The notes under the pieces are model-generated. The model was not told the DNA's origin and did no database searches. It was given only the letters and a program-made list of their open reading frames with translations. Shown piece after piece: positions 21,600 to 32,379 of a DNA stretch of 41,219 nucleotides. The DNA is from Gnetum montanum (taxonomy: Eukaryota > Streptophyta > Gnetopsida > Gnetales > Gnetaceae), in contig MNCI01011849.1 in NCBI GenBank assembly GCA_015680685.1, positions 3,644 to 44,862 of the forward strand. Reading direction: 5' to 3'. A program made the position numbers and the translations under genes. Each line of letters opens with the position of its first letter. Within the stretch, counting starts at the first letter, position 1.

Positions 21600-22675
21600 G
21601 GGGGGATGAATAAGTTCCCAAAGAAAAAAACTTAAACTAACAAAGCACACACACAAATTTACATGGTTTCCCAACTTGGGTGCTCCACACTCAAAGGGTA
21701 GATCACAAGAAAAAATGTGAACTTTGTTGCTCTTAAAATGTGGTTGAAGGGTTCACACCTTGTATAGTTGTCCAGCCTTGTTGTAGAGTGTTGTACTATA
21801 GCACCAATCATTCAACCTTGTAACGTCTTGTCATGCCTGGAAATGTGGTTTCAAGGCTTCCAAAATCTTTATAATATTTAATCTCCACACCAGAGTCTTG
21901 TATTGTAGCACCAACAACTCAATCCCACAGGATCCTACCAAGCTCAAGGAACTCAACCCACAGGGCAACAAGAATAAGAATTATATGGAATGATTGCAAC
22001 TCAATTTGTTGATCCTTGCATAGTTAGGTACATCACACTTTATAAAGCTAGAATGATTAGATAATAAAGAGCAATAGAGAATTTGATGACTACAAATGAT
22101 TGTACAATGAATATAATAATGCTTGCACATTTCCTAATGCACATGAAGTTTTCTTATAGCTGACATGTTGCTACATCCTTCTCAAAACTTGCAAAATGGA
22201 TAGCTAACAGTCACTAATGATAGTGGGAGATGTCTTTCTCATGCTTGAGATGTCTCTCTAAATTTGGCCTCAAATATGGGAAGATGTCTTTGTTTCCTAA
22301 AAGACATCTTTCTGAAGTCTCCATCTTGCAAGACATCTTTGCTTAATGGAAGACATCTTTTTGCATTTGGTTTACATTCTGTAAGGATGCCTTTGCCTCA
22401 TGAAAGAAATCTTTGGTTGGGGAAAGATGTCTTATTATTTTTGAAGATGTATTTCTAAATTTTCTTTGAGTTCATTACAAATCTACCAAGATGTTTGTTG
22501 CTTCCGAGAGATGCCTTTCTTCACTTTCTCTTACATGTTGAATGTATCGTTCCTTATGCATAGCTTTGCTCAATCCAAGTTCTTTTCTTGCATGCATAAC
22601 AACTACACACACATAGAAACAAACTTGTTTTCCATTTTTTTAATTTTTTGACATACCAAAACCAAAAGGTCCACA
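21600..22675 (-). repeat. third copia LTR, solo or from a second element
   Basis: Colinear with the other two LTRs from just inside their start to GGTCCACA at the end. TATA box at 22153-22158 and motif array at 22227-22520. LTR C sequence resumes right after it, with no polypurine tract or internal region, so it looks like a solo LTR. A second element hidden in the gap, or an assembly artefact, remains possible. Confidence 0.72.
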
Positions 22676-23061
22676 TGGGTTACCAAACATTAAGCATTAC
22701 TGTGATTATTAAGTGTTACACATATGCTCAAAGTAGGCATACTTATGTGTTTTAATTAATTTTTATTTAGCCTATATTAATTAATTAATTACTTAAAACA
22801 TTAAAGGAAATTTCTTAAATATTAAATGCATAAAGGAAATAATTAATCTAGTCTAAGTGCTATAATGTTTATTAGAAAGCTTGTCTTTATTGCTACATAC
22901 ACTATAGTGCTCAGGTACAATAGTGCTTGAATAAATATATATACACTCTTTGACTCTTGTTGTGGGCACTTAGAAAATATTCTAACTTTTGAATGATAAA
23001 ACTACAAGAGCTTTGCTACAACTATGAGACTTGATGCCATAAATGTGACTGAAGATGCACA

Positions 23062-23068
23062 TTTATAG
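23062..23068 (-). promoter_or_regulatory. TATA box in LTR C
   Basis: TATAAAT on the minus strand, about 138 bases from the LTR start, aligned with the boxes of LTR A and LTR B. Confidence 0.55.
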
Positions 23069-23206
23069 GCAAAAATAGTGGGCCCCATTGATGGGTACAC
23101 ATCAATGGGTCATGCCTTGCGTCGATGGGATCATGTCGATGGGATCCCAACGATGGGGTTATGTTGACAACATCCTATCAACATAGCCAACCATGATGCT
23201 TCATCA

Positions 23207-25013
23207 TTATTGTATGAACAAGAGACCAAAGAATATATAGGTTTGAGAGAATCATCATGTTGATCATTAGAAAAGACATGATGAATAGTTATAAACAAAT
23301 GTTAAACATAAATAATAATGAGAATGTTAATGAACTTTAACTAATGATGTTAACTTATACAAACATTATGGTAGTATATATAATAATTCTTGGTATCTTT
23401 ACATATAGACATTATTTTAGAATGTTGATTTTAATGACATAATACCTTATCCTTAAAAGATGGTACCTATGGTGAAGGTATTTTGGGATAGACATGGTAC
23501 TTGGAAGGCCACATGAGAGATAGAGACAAACATAATGGTTAGGTATTTAAAAATATTTTGGGAAGAATATTCTAGAGAAAGGAAGAATGATCATAGGATC
23601 CAACAATATTATGTTACATTTTTGTATATGCATTTAGACTTGATTAAGAGTCATGAGGATGTATAGTTAGTGATGATAGTATGATGATATGTTTTTTGAG
23701 ATCTTATGATATCATGCTTATGATTATAATTTACTATAATGATGCACATTAAACTTGTTGGATATGTAGTATGGTGTTTGTGGTTGGTAGGGTATGAGGG
23801 TGTGGAAAAAGACTAAACATCGATAGGTATGATCATGAACTAAATGTGATTGTGCTTTTATGACCATGATATTTATGATACATGGACATGGTGATGGTAT
23901 TATGTATATTATGAGATGATGTAATGATAGGGTTGTGAGTTAGATCATGTTATGATGCCATGATGATTATCCTATGATGCATGCATAATTTTATGGTTAT
24001 GTTGTAGATGAGAAATGATATTTATAGGATTAATTGCTATTTTTTAGAAGTTTAATGAGTGGGTTATGCAGTGTGAGTTCCTTGGTATTAGTTGGAATGA
24101 CAAAATTAAGGGAGAGAAATGTGAAAATATAAACCAAAATAAAGGTAACTTTATATTGATTTTATATATACTTAAAACATGAAAATTTTTAATTTTCTAC
24201 ATTTCTAATTACATTCATGTGCATCTTGGTTCTCTTTGATTTCTCCTAATTATTCATTCTCCTTTTTAAACTAATTTATGTGATTTTTGGAATATTAGGA
24301 GCTAGTGTTGGATAGGTTGTAGTTTGAGAGATTTGGTTTGGATCTTGGAGGATCTATGACATCATTAGAAGCATTTTGATTTCTTGGCTTTGATTTTCCC
24401 AAGTTATAACAGATTCATCAAATTTGCTAGGTGTCTTTACTTATCTCCTATTTTATAGTTTTGAATTTGTATGTATATTCATGAACTTTACTGAATGGTT
24501 TAAGTAGGATTAAAATGTGGATTAAATTTTTGAAACTCAGTATGTGCCTTATTACCATTTTCTTGGTTGCCTTATTGGTAATAGATTGTTATGTGATTTA
24601 GCATATTGAGACTATTTGGGTATACTCTAGGATTACAAGGTTATCATTGCTAATCTCTAGAGTAGTTTGAGACTTGTTGATATTTACCTATGTGATTTAC
24701 ATTTGATCTAGATCTATTACAAGTTTCACTATTATTATGGTATTATTTTTCTTATTACAAATGTGATTGAGTGATAGGTCATGGTGGGGATTTTAGGAAG
24801 TATGAGTCAAATCATCCTTATGACAAGAGGGTTTTGTTAATTTTGTTTAGGTGCATGAGTTGTAGTTGTGATGCTTTAGGGTTGGTTTTCAAAAAAGAAC
24901 ATAAGAAATTAAGTCATGATTGCTATGCATCATGGTTGTAGTTTATTCTAGGTAGCACAAGATACGATAAGCTAATGATGGGATCATGGTAGTTTTGATA
25001 TCAGTCTTATTGG
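23207..25013. other. AT-rich stretch without recognised gene
   Basis: I see no coding homology. The part 23680-24010 is low-complexity, rich in ATGAT/GATGAT words. It may be old transposon sequence flanking E3. Confidence 0.5.
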
Positions 25014-26183
25014 TGGCTATTGTAATGAAGAAAAATTTTAGTGTTGGACAGTTGAAAGATTTTGCAAAAAAAAGTTTAACTCATGGATTTGTAGGCCTTG
25101 AAAAGGATCTAAAACACACTTTGAACAGTCAGGGACTTAAAAATTTGTTACCGATTAATGTAAAAACAAGGAGAAACTATGATAAAATGGATGAAATGGA
25201 GATACAACAGAAATTTGAGGACAAGAAAATAAGAGAATAATGTAGCCAAACAAAAATGACTGCAACTCTTATATTAGATGTAATAAATTAATGAATGCAA
25301 GAATGAGTTTCAGAAGGAGTATAGATAAAGGCTTTCAAAGCTTGAGAAATAAATGTGCTTGATGGATCAGGTACAAATTTATAGAGTGTGTTTTGTACAA
25401 AGTTCTAAATTGGTTTCCCAATTTAATCTACAATGTCACAACTTCCTACTCTAAGTCTTGCTCTCAGAATCAGTGCTCTTGATGCTAGAAAAAGACTACC
25501 AAAATATGTTGCAAAGCTCTATTGATTCATGCTAAGTGATTTGTTGCAACATTTCTTAAAAGGTTCGAAAAATGGATTCAAATCTAACATTTATCAGCTG
25601 CAAATTTGCTATGCTAGCATCTGTTAAAGTTTTTGTGCATTAAAAATGGTTTTTTGGTCAAAGCACATCATGTGGGTTGAAAGCCTAAGTGCTACACACT
25701 ACTTCCACATGTTGTACAATGTGTGGAACTGTAATGTTTAGTGTGTGAAGTCAAAACCCAACTTCCAGATGTTGCCCTCCACACACTACACATTGTGTGG
25801 AATTAAAATCTACAGCATGTGAGGTAAAAAATGTCAGTCTTTATCGCTTGTGAAGTATTTTTAGCCCCCATAAGCTAGCATACATAGAATTTTACAGCTT
25901 GTGGAGCATTCTTCAACCTCAACAAGCTGGCATACATAGAATTTACAACCTATGAAGCATTGTTTACCTTCATAGGCTAGGATGAATGGAATTTGCAGCA
26001 TGTGAATTGCAAATCTCATTTTTTTTACATTAAAAAAACTATTTGAAACTATCAATATAAGGCCATAATGTAGGATTTTCTAGGGAAAACAAGGCCATTA
26101 TTTCTACCTTTATATTTCCACCAAATTACAATAATAGGTTTGGCTTTTACATTGCAACATGAATTTTTCCTTGAGGTGTTTCA
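25014..26183. repeat. repeat R1 (LTR-like, 1.17 kb)
   Basis: Colinear with R2 (36068-37205) in the same orientation. Plus-strand ends are TGGCTATTG...GTGTTTCA, a TG...CA pattern, flanked on both sides by TTGG (25010-25013 and 26184-26187). Similarity starts near ATTGTAATGAAG and ends at GAGGTGTTT. It contains a palindrome-rich part (25690-25830) and three tandem sub-units (25846-26010). An 84-codon frame at 24986-25240 is not kept in R2, so it is not called as a gene. R1 could be a solo LTR or one LTR of a long element. Confidence 0.7.
25846..26010. repeat. three tandem hairpin units inside R1
   Basis: Units of roughly 55-60 bases, each of the form CTTGTGAAG, a 10-15 base loop, then a near-complement such as CCTCCACAAG, followed by CATACATAGAATTTACA. 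R2 has the same at 36885-37035. Confidence 0.65.
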
Positions 26184-26187
26184 TTGG

Positions 26188-27680
26188 TCCGTCTTTGTTA
26201 ATGTTTTAAGGATTAACCCAAGAGACATCGACAAATAATGCGAAGCACCACCATGTGTTCATCACCAATACTACCTCTATATAATTTATTCTTTAGTTGT
26301 TGAATCATGCTAAGAAGTGCTTATGAGGGTGACATAAGATCATGATATGATATGAAGAGTTTGGGATGAGACAATGGCTGCATTTGGCTATGAAAGGATG
26401 GTTACTTTGTCTATTTGAATGGTCACATGGGCTAATAACAAATTTCAAATATCAACATCAAGTCTATGATACAATGATGTCATGCTTACTAATTTGGGAT
26501 GGTCTTCATGCTTTACATTAGGAACAACTGATTACTCAATGATGTTTGGAAGAACTAGCATTTGGTAATAGGCTTCTTTGGTCACTTGGATCTTCTCTCT
26601 CTCTCTCTTTTAAAGAGAGTTGTGGACTTGCTTAACTTGAGGCTACATTGGTCTTTTTTCTTTCTTGGTAGTTTCTCCCTTTTTTAAGAGTGAAACCTTC
26701 ATTGTGTTTCATTGTCAAGGTTGAAATTTTTGTTTTCTCATTGAATGAGATGTGTTGCATTAGCAAAATTAGTTGGTAGACCACATGAAAGGAAATGTCA
26801 CATTTCCACGGTGCATGAATGTCAAACATAAGTTTTCATTGCCAGTAAGGTAAGAAAGGCTATGATTTGGCTACGAGGTTATGGCTTAGGAGGGATAATT
26901 GAGATGATGTGAGGTAAGTACTATTGACAAGGACGAATAAGCTAATTGAATGTTGCATACTAGAGTCACATGGTGACTTACCTTTTGCAATGGATCATAC
27001 CTTTGCAATAACTTTGAGCTCATCCTGCAAGCACAACTCTAAGAGAATATCTAAACGAGTTAAAGAGTACATGTGTTTACAAAAGGTTGCATGAGGAAAC
27101 AAATGTATAGAGGCCATCATTGGTAATAATTGGTAGAACATGTGAATTCTATGTCTTGCAGTGTAGATTCATACTCTATTTACAGTGTTTCAAAGAGGCT
27201 AAAAAAGAGAGAGGCAAGAGGTTGTGAAAGCTCGCTTATTATAGATCACAAAAGTTATGAACATCATTTGTGCTCATTCAAACTTGTAAACAAAGGCCAA
27301 TAACACTAAAAGTAAAAATGTTAATGTTAGATGTAATTAAGGCCATGTGAAGGTTCTAGTGTTACCTTGTAGGGGTTTTGATGATGTCTTGAGCAAGCTC
27401 GATTTTAGCAAGAAACCTAGTTTTAGAGTTTTCTCCTCCCCATCATGGGATTTGATCAAGGACTCTTTTGTGGTGTGTTGGGTATCGAGGTCAACAATAG
27501 TTAGGAAATTATAAAGCATTAAGGCTATATGGTTAAAGGATTTTAGGCTATTAGTTTAGGCATTCAGGGGTAACTTGGTTGAGCAACATTACCATAAGGA
27601 TCTACTTGGGCTTAAAGGCTAGTTGAATTATTTCCTCATCTCCATAGTGTAATCTTGCATGTCAACATAAGCACATCAAG
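26188..27680. other. no recognised gene
   Basis: About 1.5 kb with no coding homology that I can see on either strand. A (CT)n run with a following AAAGAGAG half lies at about 26593-26618. Confidence 0.45.
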
Positions 27681-27689
27681 TGGTATTTG

Positions 27690-28000
27690 CATTATAAAAC
27701 TAATAAAAAATGTTAAAATAATGCAAATTATTGTAATGACAAAGAAAAGTATGGCTAAATAATGTCAAAACAAAGTAAAATAAGGCTAAACAAGGCAAGG
27801 TAGGATCACTATAAAGCAAAGTAAGGTTAAATTAGGCAAAACAAGGTAAAATAAGGTAATAACAAAGTAAAATATGGCTAAAGAAGGTTAAAACATGGTC
27901 AAAACAAGGTAAAATGAAGTAAAAGAAAAGTAGAAACAAGGTAAAACAAAGTAAAAATAAGGTTAAAACAAAATAAAATATGGTAAACAATAAGGTCAAA
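27690..28000. repeat. A-rich short-unit repeat (AAGGTAAAA type)
   Basis: About 300 bases made of degenerate copies of a 10-14 base unit such as AACAAGGTAAAAT and AACAAAGTAAAAT. Low-complexity, no coding potential. Confidence 0.7.
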
Positions 28001-28349
28001 ATAGTATTAATTAATCAAATTTAATATTTTTAAAATCATTTTGTATTTAAGATAGGCAAAAATATAATAAAACAAGCTACAAATTATCAAAATTAGAAAA
28101 AAGTAGGTATAAATTATTAAAATAATGGAGTTTCATGGATAAACTAATTTAGAAAAGCCAAAAATTCCTATTTTCTAGTGTGTAGAGGCCATGGTTAGTT
28201 TCATGTCTAGGTTTAGTGTATCTAGTCAATCCTCTCACCACTTTTCTTAGATGTAGCATATGGAAAAAAAAATAAGCTTGGTTTTATTTTTATTTCCATG
28301 TTTTTGAGGGGTCCACTAGGCATTATATGGGTAAGTTTGGAAAAGGAAA

Positions 28350-28616
28350 TTAGTAGTTTTTTACCTCACATACTACCACATGCTATGCATATTGGTAGCG
28401 TATGAGTTAAAATAGTAGTTTTCCATATGCCACATGCTACAAAGTGTGTGGGACTTGGATTTTTAGTGTGTGAACCAAAATAGTAATTTCTATGTACCAC
28501 ATGCTAGCACATGCTACACAACATGTGGAACTTGAATTTTTAGCATGTTAATTAAAATAGTAATTTTTATTGGTTCACACACTACCACATGCTACACAAC
28601 ATGTGGAACTTGGATG
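28350..28616. repeat. four tandem units of about 60-78 bases
   Basis: Each unit starts AGTAGTTTT or AGTAATTTT, passes through a CCACATGCTAC...ACATGTGGAACTTG hairpin part, and ends TTAAAAT or CCAAAAT. The central motif is the same as the palindromic part of R1 (25690-25830) and R2 (36745-36850), so the array probably derives from that repeat family. Confidence 0.7.
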
Positions 28617-28619
28617 AAA

Positions 28620-29300
28620 AAAAAATTACCATTTTGTTCCCATCCAATTACCTAAGATTATGGAATAAGACTAGAATGTCCTCAACAAAAATAGAGAAAG
28701 AAAGTTGGTAAAAATGGGAAAGATTACATATGTTTTAAATTAATCTTCATGGAAGGAAAGAGATAATGCACAAAGTAGAAGGAGGTGAAGAATTTGGTCG
28801 TGCTAGTTAAGAACATAGTGATGGAACCAAGAATAGCACATAATGGCAGGTGAAAAGTAAGCTGTCATGGGCATCACATAGTAGGCAGTAGAAATCAAGC
28901 AACTAGTGGTAGGGCATGGTGGCATTGAGGGTTTGTTATTTTATTTTATTTATTATGCAAGGAGGAGCAACATAGCCTATAGTGGCACATGGTAGGCTTA
29001 CAAGGGTTTCTACAATAGTGTAATGAGAGAGGTGGTGGAAATAGTAAGTGAAGGATGGATAAGTGGTAAGTGGCCAAGTGTGCAGGTGCAACGAAGGATT
29101 TTGGTGGCACATGAATGTTGAGGGTTTTAGTAGCATGGTTGAGGTGGGAATTTCAAGAGATGGTGATGCTGAGAGATGGGGTGGAAGTAGCAGGGCACAA
29201 TGCCACTACTTGCTTGTGCTAATCTAGTTAGTCATGGTTTTGTGCAACCAAGATTTATAGGCCTACAAAAATGGCCAAGTATTCTTCTTGTCTTTCCTTA
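28620..29300. other. no recognised gene
   Basis: No coding homology seen. It ends where the receptor-kinase pseudogene becomes readable. Confidence 0.4.
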
Positions 29301-29309
29301 GCTATGATT

Positions 29310-31018
29310 TGAGAGTACCCATTTCAACTTTGGTCTCTTTGGACCAACTCAAGGTCCTAAATCTGCACAACAATAACCTAAAATCTAGTCTTGAGGCCAT
29401 CATAGAATGCTAGAATTTGAAGCTCTTGTATCTATCTTCTAATGATTTCTTTAGTCAGATTTCTTCTTGAATAGCCTCTCTAAGGTGCCTGGTGAGAGTT
29501 GGCTTTTCTAGCAATGATCTTAGGGGGCCCATCCTTTCTGGCTTCTAGAATCTCACACACCTTTGGACTCTGCATCTACAGAATAATATGCTCTTAGGGA
29601 ATGTGCCTCCTAATTTGAGCTTTTGAAGTGATTTCAATGTCTCCAACAATGAAGTTTCTTGGAAAATTTTCAAAAAGCCCATGCAGAAGCTTTATGTTTC
29701 CAGTTTTGTGTGTAATGTAGGGTTGTATGGACAAGCTCCTTTTCTTGTGTATAGCCTACATGTGAGTAACCCATAAGATATTGTGGTTCCTTCAAACCCT
29801 AGCACAAATCCAAGCTCCTCCTCTTCTATGGTGTCTACTTCCACCAAGGCTAAATCCAAAGGCCTTAGCACTCCCACCATTATTACCATTGTCATAGGTG
29901 ATGCTATAGTGCTAGTTTTGATAACTTCATTATTTTTTTCATATTACTAGAGGAAGTACTTGAGAGAGATCAACCATCATCATGGTGCTATGAGCAAGGC
30001 CTATGTAGATAATGTAAAGGCTTTTGGTAGAAAATTCCATGATGTGGATAGGAGCAAGTTGGTATTCTTCAATAGGAAGAATTAGTTTGAATTGGAGAAT
30101 CTACTCAAGAACTTTGTAGAAATCTTAGGCAAATGCTCCTTTGGTACTACTTCCAAGGCTGTTCTTGATGATGGATGAATTGTTGTAGTGAAGAGGCTCA
30201 AGGATGTTGGACATTCTAGAAAGAAAATGTTTGAGTAGCACATTGAGCTTATTAGTAAGCTCAAGCACCTCCACATTGTGAGGCTTAGGGCTTACTACTA
30301 TATCAAGGATGAGAGGATTCTGGTTTATGATTATCTCCCTAATGATAGTCTCTACTCACTTCTCAATGGGAACTAAGGTCCAAGAAACACTCCACTAGAC
30401 TAGAAGGCAAGGATAGGCATAAGTTTGGGAGTAGCTAGGGGCCTAGTATTCATTCATGAAGAATATGGGTTTTTGAAGATCCCTCATAGAAACATCAAAT
30501 CCTTAAGCATTCTTCTTGACAAGAATGAAAATGCCCACATATTTGATTTTAGTATAGCCCTCTATTGGGACCTTCATATGTTGCCTTAGTTGGGCATGTT
30601 GGTTACAGGGCTCTAGAGAAGAGTGAAACCAAGAATCTTTCTCAAAAGTATAAAGTGTATAGCTTTGGTGTGTTGCTGTTGGAGGTTTTGACTAGACAAG
30701 CTACAATGCAACATTGTTCTTAAGAGGAATTTGTAGATTTTTCCAAATGGGTGAGATTCAACATCAAGGAAGAGTGGATTGTAGAGGTTTTGATATTGAA
30801 TTGATGAGGTACATTAACATTAAGGAGGAGATGATCTCTATGTTGCAAGTTACTCTCAACTATGTTTCACACGTGCCTGATTAGAGGTCTAAGATGATTA
30901 ATGCTATCAACATGATTGAAAACACTAAAATTAAATAGAGCCATGTCCAAGAAGAATGGGAAGCATCTCACTCTACTTCTTCTTTTACCTTAGAAGAAGT
31001 TACTACTAGTTGCCGATG
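29310..31018 (+). pseudogene. LRR-III receptor-like kinase pseudogene, 5'-truncated, no introns seen
   Basis: The plus strand reads LRR units (LKVLNLHNNNLKSSLEAI, FSSNDLRGPI, LHLQNNMLLGNVPPNL), a Ser/Pro-rich juxtamembrane part, a membrane segment (29870-29950: IITIVIGDAIVLVLI) and a kinase. Kinase blocks: LGKCSFGTTSKA (Gly loop, about 30125-30160, middle Gly changed to Cys), Lys of VVVKRLKD at 30191-30193, HRNIKS in place of HRD, DFS (30545-30553) in place of DFG, GHVGYRALE for APE, and VYSFGVLLLEVLT. Missing HRD and DFG residues are typical of the atypical LRR-III kinases. Many stops (for example 30176-30178) and later frameshifts kill it. The signal peptide and first repeats are absent. 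Exons appear fused, which suggests a retrocopy, but no poly-A tail is visible. Confidence 0.85.
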
Positions 31019-31019
31019 A

Positions 31020-31800
31020 TGTGGATATGCTATCATTCTTAAATGTTATGATAGTTGGCTTGTTGCTATACTCATGACTTTAAAGACTGTGTATAATCTA
31101 TTTTTGGTACATTGTGTAATTATGGCTATGGATATGAACATTTGGCTATAGATTTTTAACTGTTTTCATCATGTTCTATATTTTTCTATATTTTACATTT
31201 TTATGTGAACACAAGTGGTAAATGCAACAAGGCTATATAGTGAAATTGGTAAATAAAACATGATGTAATGATAATTATAAAGCAAGGTATAAGCATGTAA
31301 GTAAAACTTGTAGATGATGTTATCAGGTAAACCAGAAAAAATGTCAGTATAGAGGCAAAATGTAGAAGCTATTATATTCACCAGTTTTAGGCCCTAACAA
31401 GCCATTGTGTTGTTAGTTTTACGCCTTAGCATGCCATATTTTTCTAGTTTTAGGGTAGGTCGTTGTCTTGTCGATTTTAGGTCTTAGTGGGCTATGTTAA
31501 TTTTCTAGCAAGCATGAGATAATCTTGAAAGAAAATATAGGAATAAAATAAACATTGAGGCATGGTATAATAGTAAAAAATAGAAAAATAATAAGTAATA
31601 AAGGAAAGGACATGATGTTGATTGTGATTTGTCACTTGAACTTTGATATATTAAGAAACCATTTTTGTGTGACTTTATGCTCATCGTTCCTCTTGCTTGA
31701 TATGGTAAGCTATAGATGTTCTTGTTGGTCATGTCATGTTGTGGAGTTGGATAGATTCTTGTTGTTATTATTTTTAGTGTTTTTTTTGGCCCCAACCCAT
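31020..31800. other. no recognised gene
   Basis: AT-rich sequence between the kinase pseudogene and the minus-strand protease remnant. One short inverted repeat lies at about 31792-31811 (CCCCAAC ... GTTGGGG). Confidence 0.4.
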
Positions 31801-31817
31801 GTGTTGGGGTTTTCATC

Positions 31818-32360
31818 TTAAAACTCCACTTTCAAACCTTGTTTGATGTTAATGTTGTTAACCAATAGTAGAGATACATTGTCTCTATGAATTACAATTT
31901 CAACACCCTCATATGACAAGTGAATCTCATGATGTATAGGAGATAAGACTACCTGAAGCTTTTCCAACCATGGCTTTCCTAAGATTAAGTTAACCCAAGT
32001 ATTTCTTCGACCACTAGAAAGTTTGCAGATGTGGGAAATTGTTCCCTTGCTACAAAATCCAAAGAGATAGAACCTTGAACTACTAATCATGACCCATTGA
32101 ATGCCTTGAGTGAAGAGGTAGAGGTTTCTTAGATGTTTTTGGTTAAGCCTAATTTCTCAACAATGGTATATGGTACCACATTAGTTGCTACCCTATCATC
32201 TACATAAACATGATGAACCTTATACTTTCCAACAAGTATGATAATGAGAATAGGAGTAGATAGCACTTCTCCATTTTGTGAGTCCATCCTTACTTCACTA
32301 GCTACCATAGAAGGTGAGCATGGGGTGATGCTTGTCCTCCCTAAGAGAAGTTCACTCAAT
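31818..32360 (-). pseudogene. protease remnant of a second Ty3/gypsy lineage
   Basis: The active-site region reads VHHVYVDDRVATNVVPY followed by EKLGL (32129-32359), equivalent to the 'V-D-D-G-(S/A)..N..P' box of plant gypsy proteases with Gly replaced by Arg. The C-terminal part is VNLILGKPWLEK followed by HHEIHL (31818-32090), the ILGRPWL block. It differs clearly from the E1/E3 protease, so it is another lineage, probably Tat/Ogre-like. The two blocks are in different frames. No reverse transcriptase follows. Confidence 0.72.
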
Positions 32361-32379
32361 GGCTAAGTGAATGAAATAT

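Larger units (their letters stand above)
15783..23206 (-). repeat. LTR C: 5' LTR of E3, split by copia insertions
   Basis: Three pieces align in order with LTR A: 15783-15899, 21429-21533 and 22676-23206. The first gap is filled by the copia-type element, the second by the assembly gap plus another copia LTR. On the minus strand the LTR starts TGATGAAGC and ends CACTCATCA. Some 160 bases of LTR A (about 6541-6700) have no partner here and may lie in the N run or be deleted. Upstream of its TATA box are several GATGGG-type repeats (23070-23160) instead of the CGATAT repeats of LTR B. Confidence 0.75.

Noticed and set aside
24986-25240. 84-codon plus-strand frame with a hydrophobic start and charged tail
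   Set aside because: It overlaps the start of R1, and the same stretch in R2 is interrupted, so it is not conserved as a gene.
28350-28616. Repeats with palindromic units, considered as a CRISPR-like array
   Set aside because: Units are contiguous and degenerate with no unique spacers, and the setting is a plant genome.
31792-31811. Short inverted repeat that might be a terminator
   Set aside because: A single 7-base stem in plant nuclear DNA has no terminator meaning.
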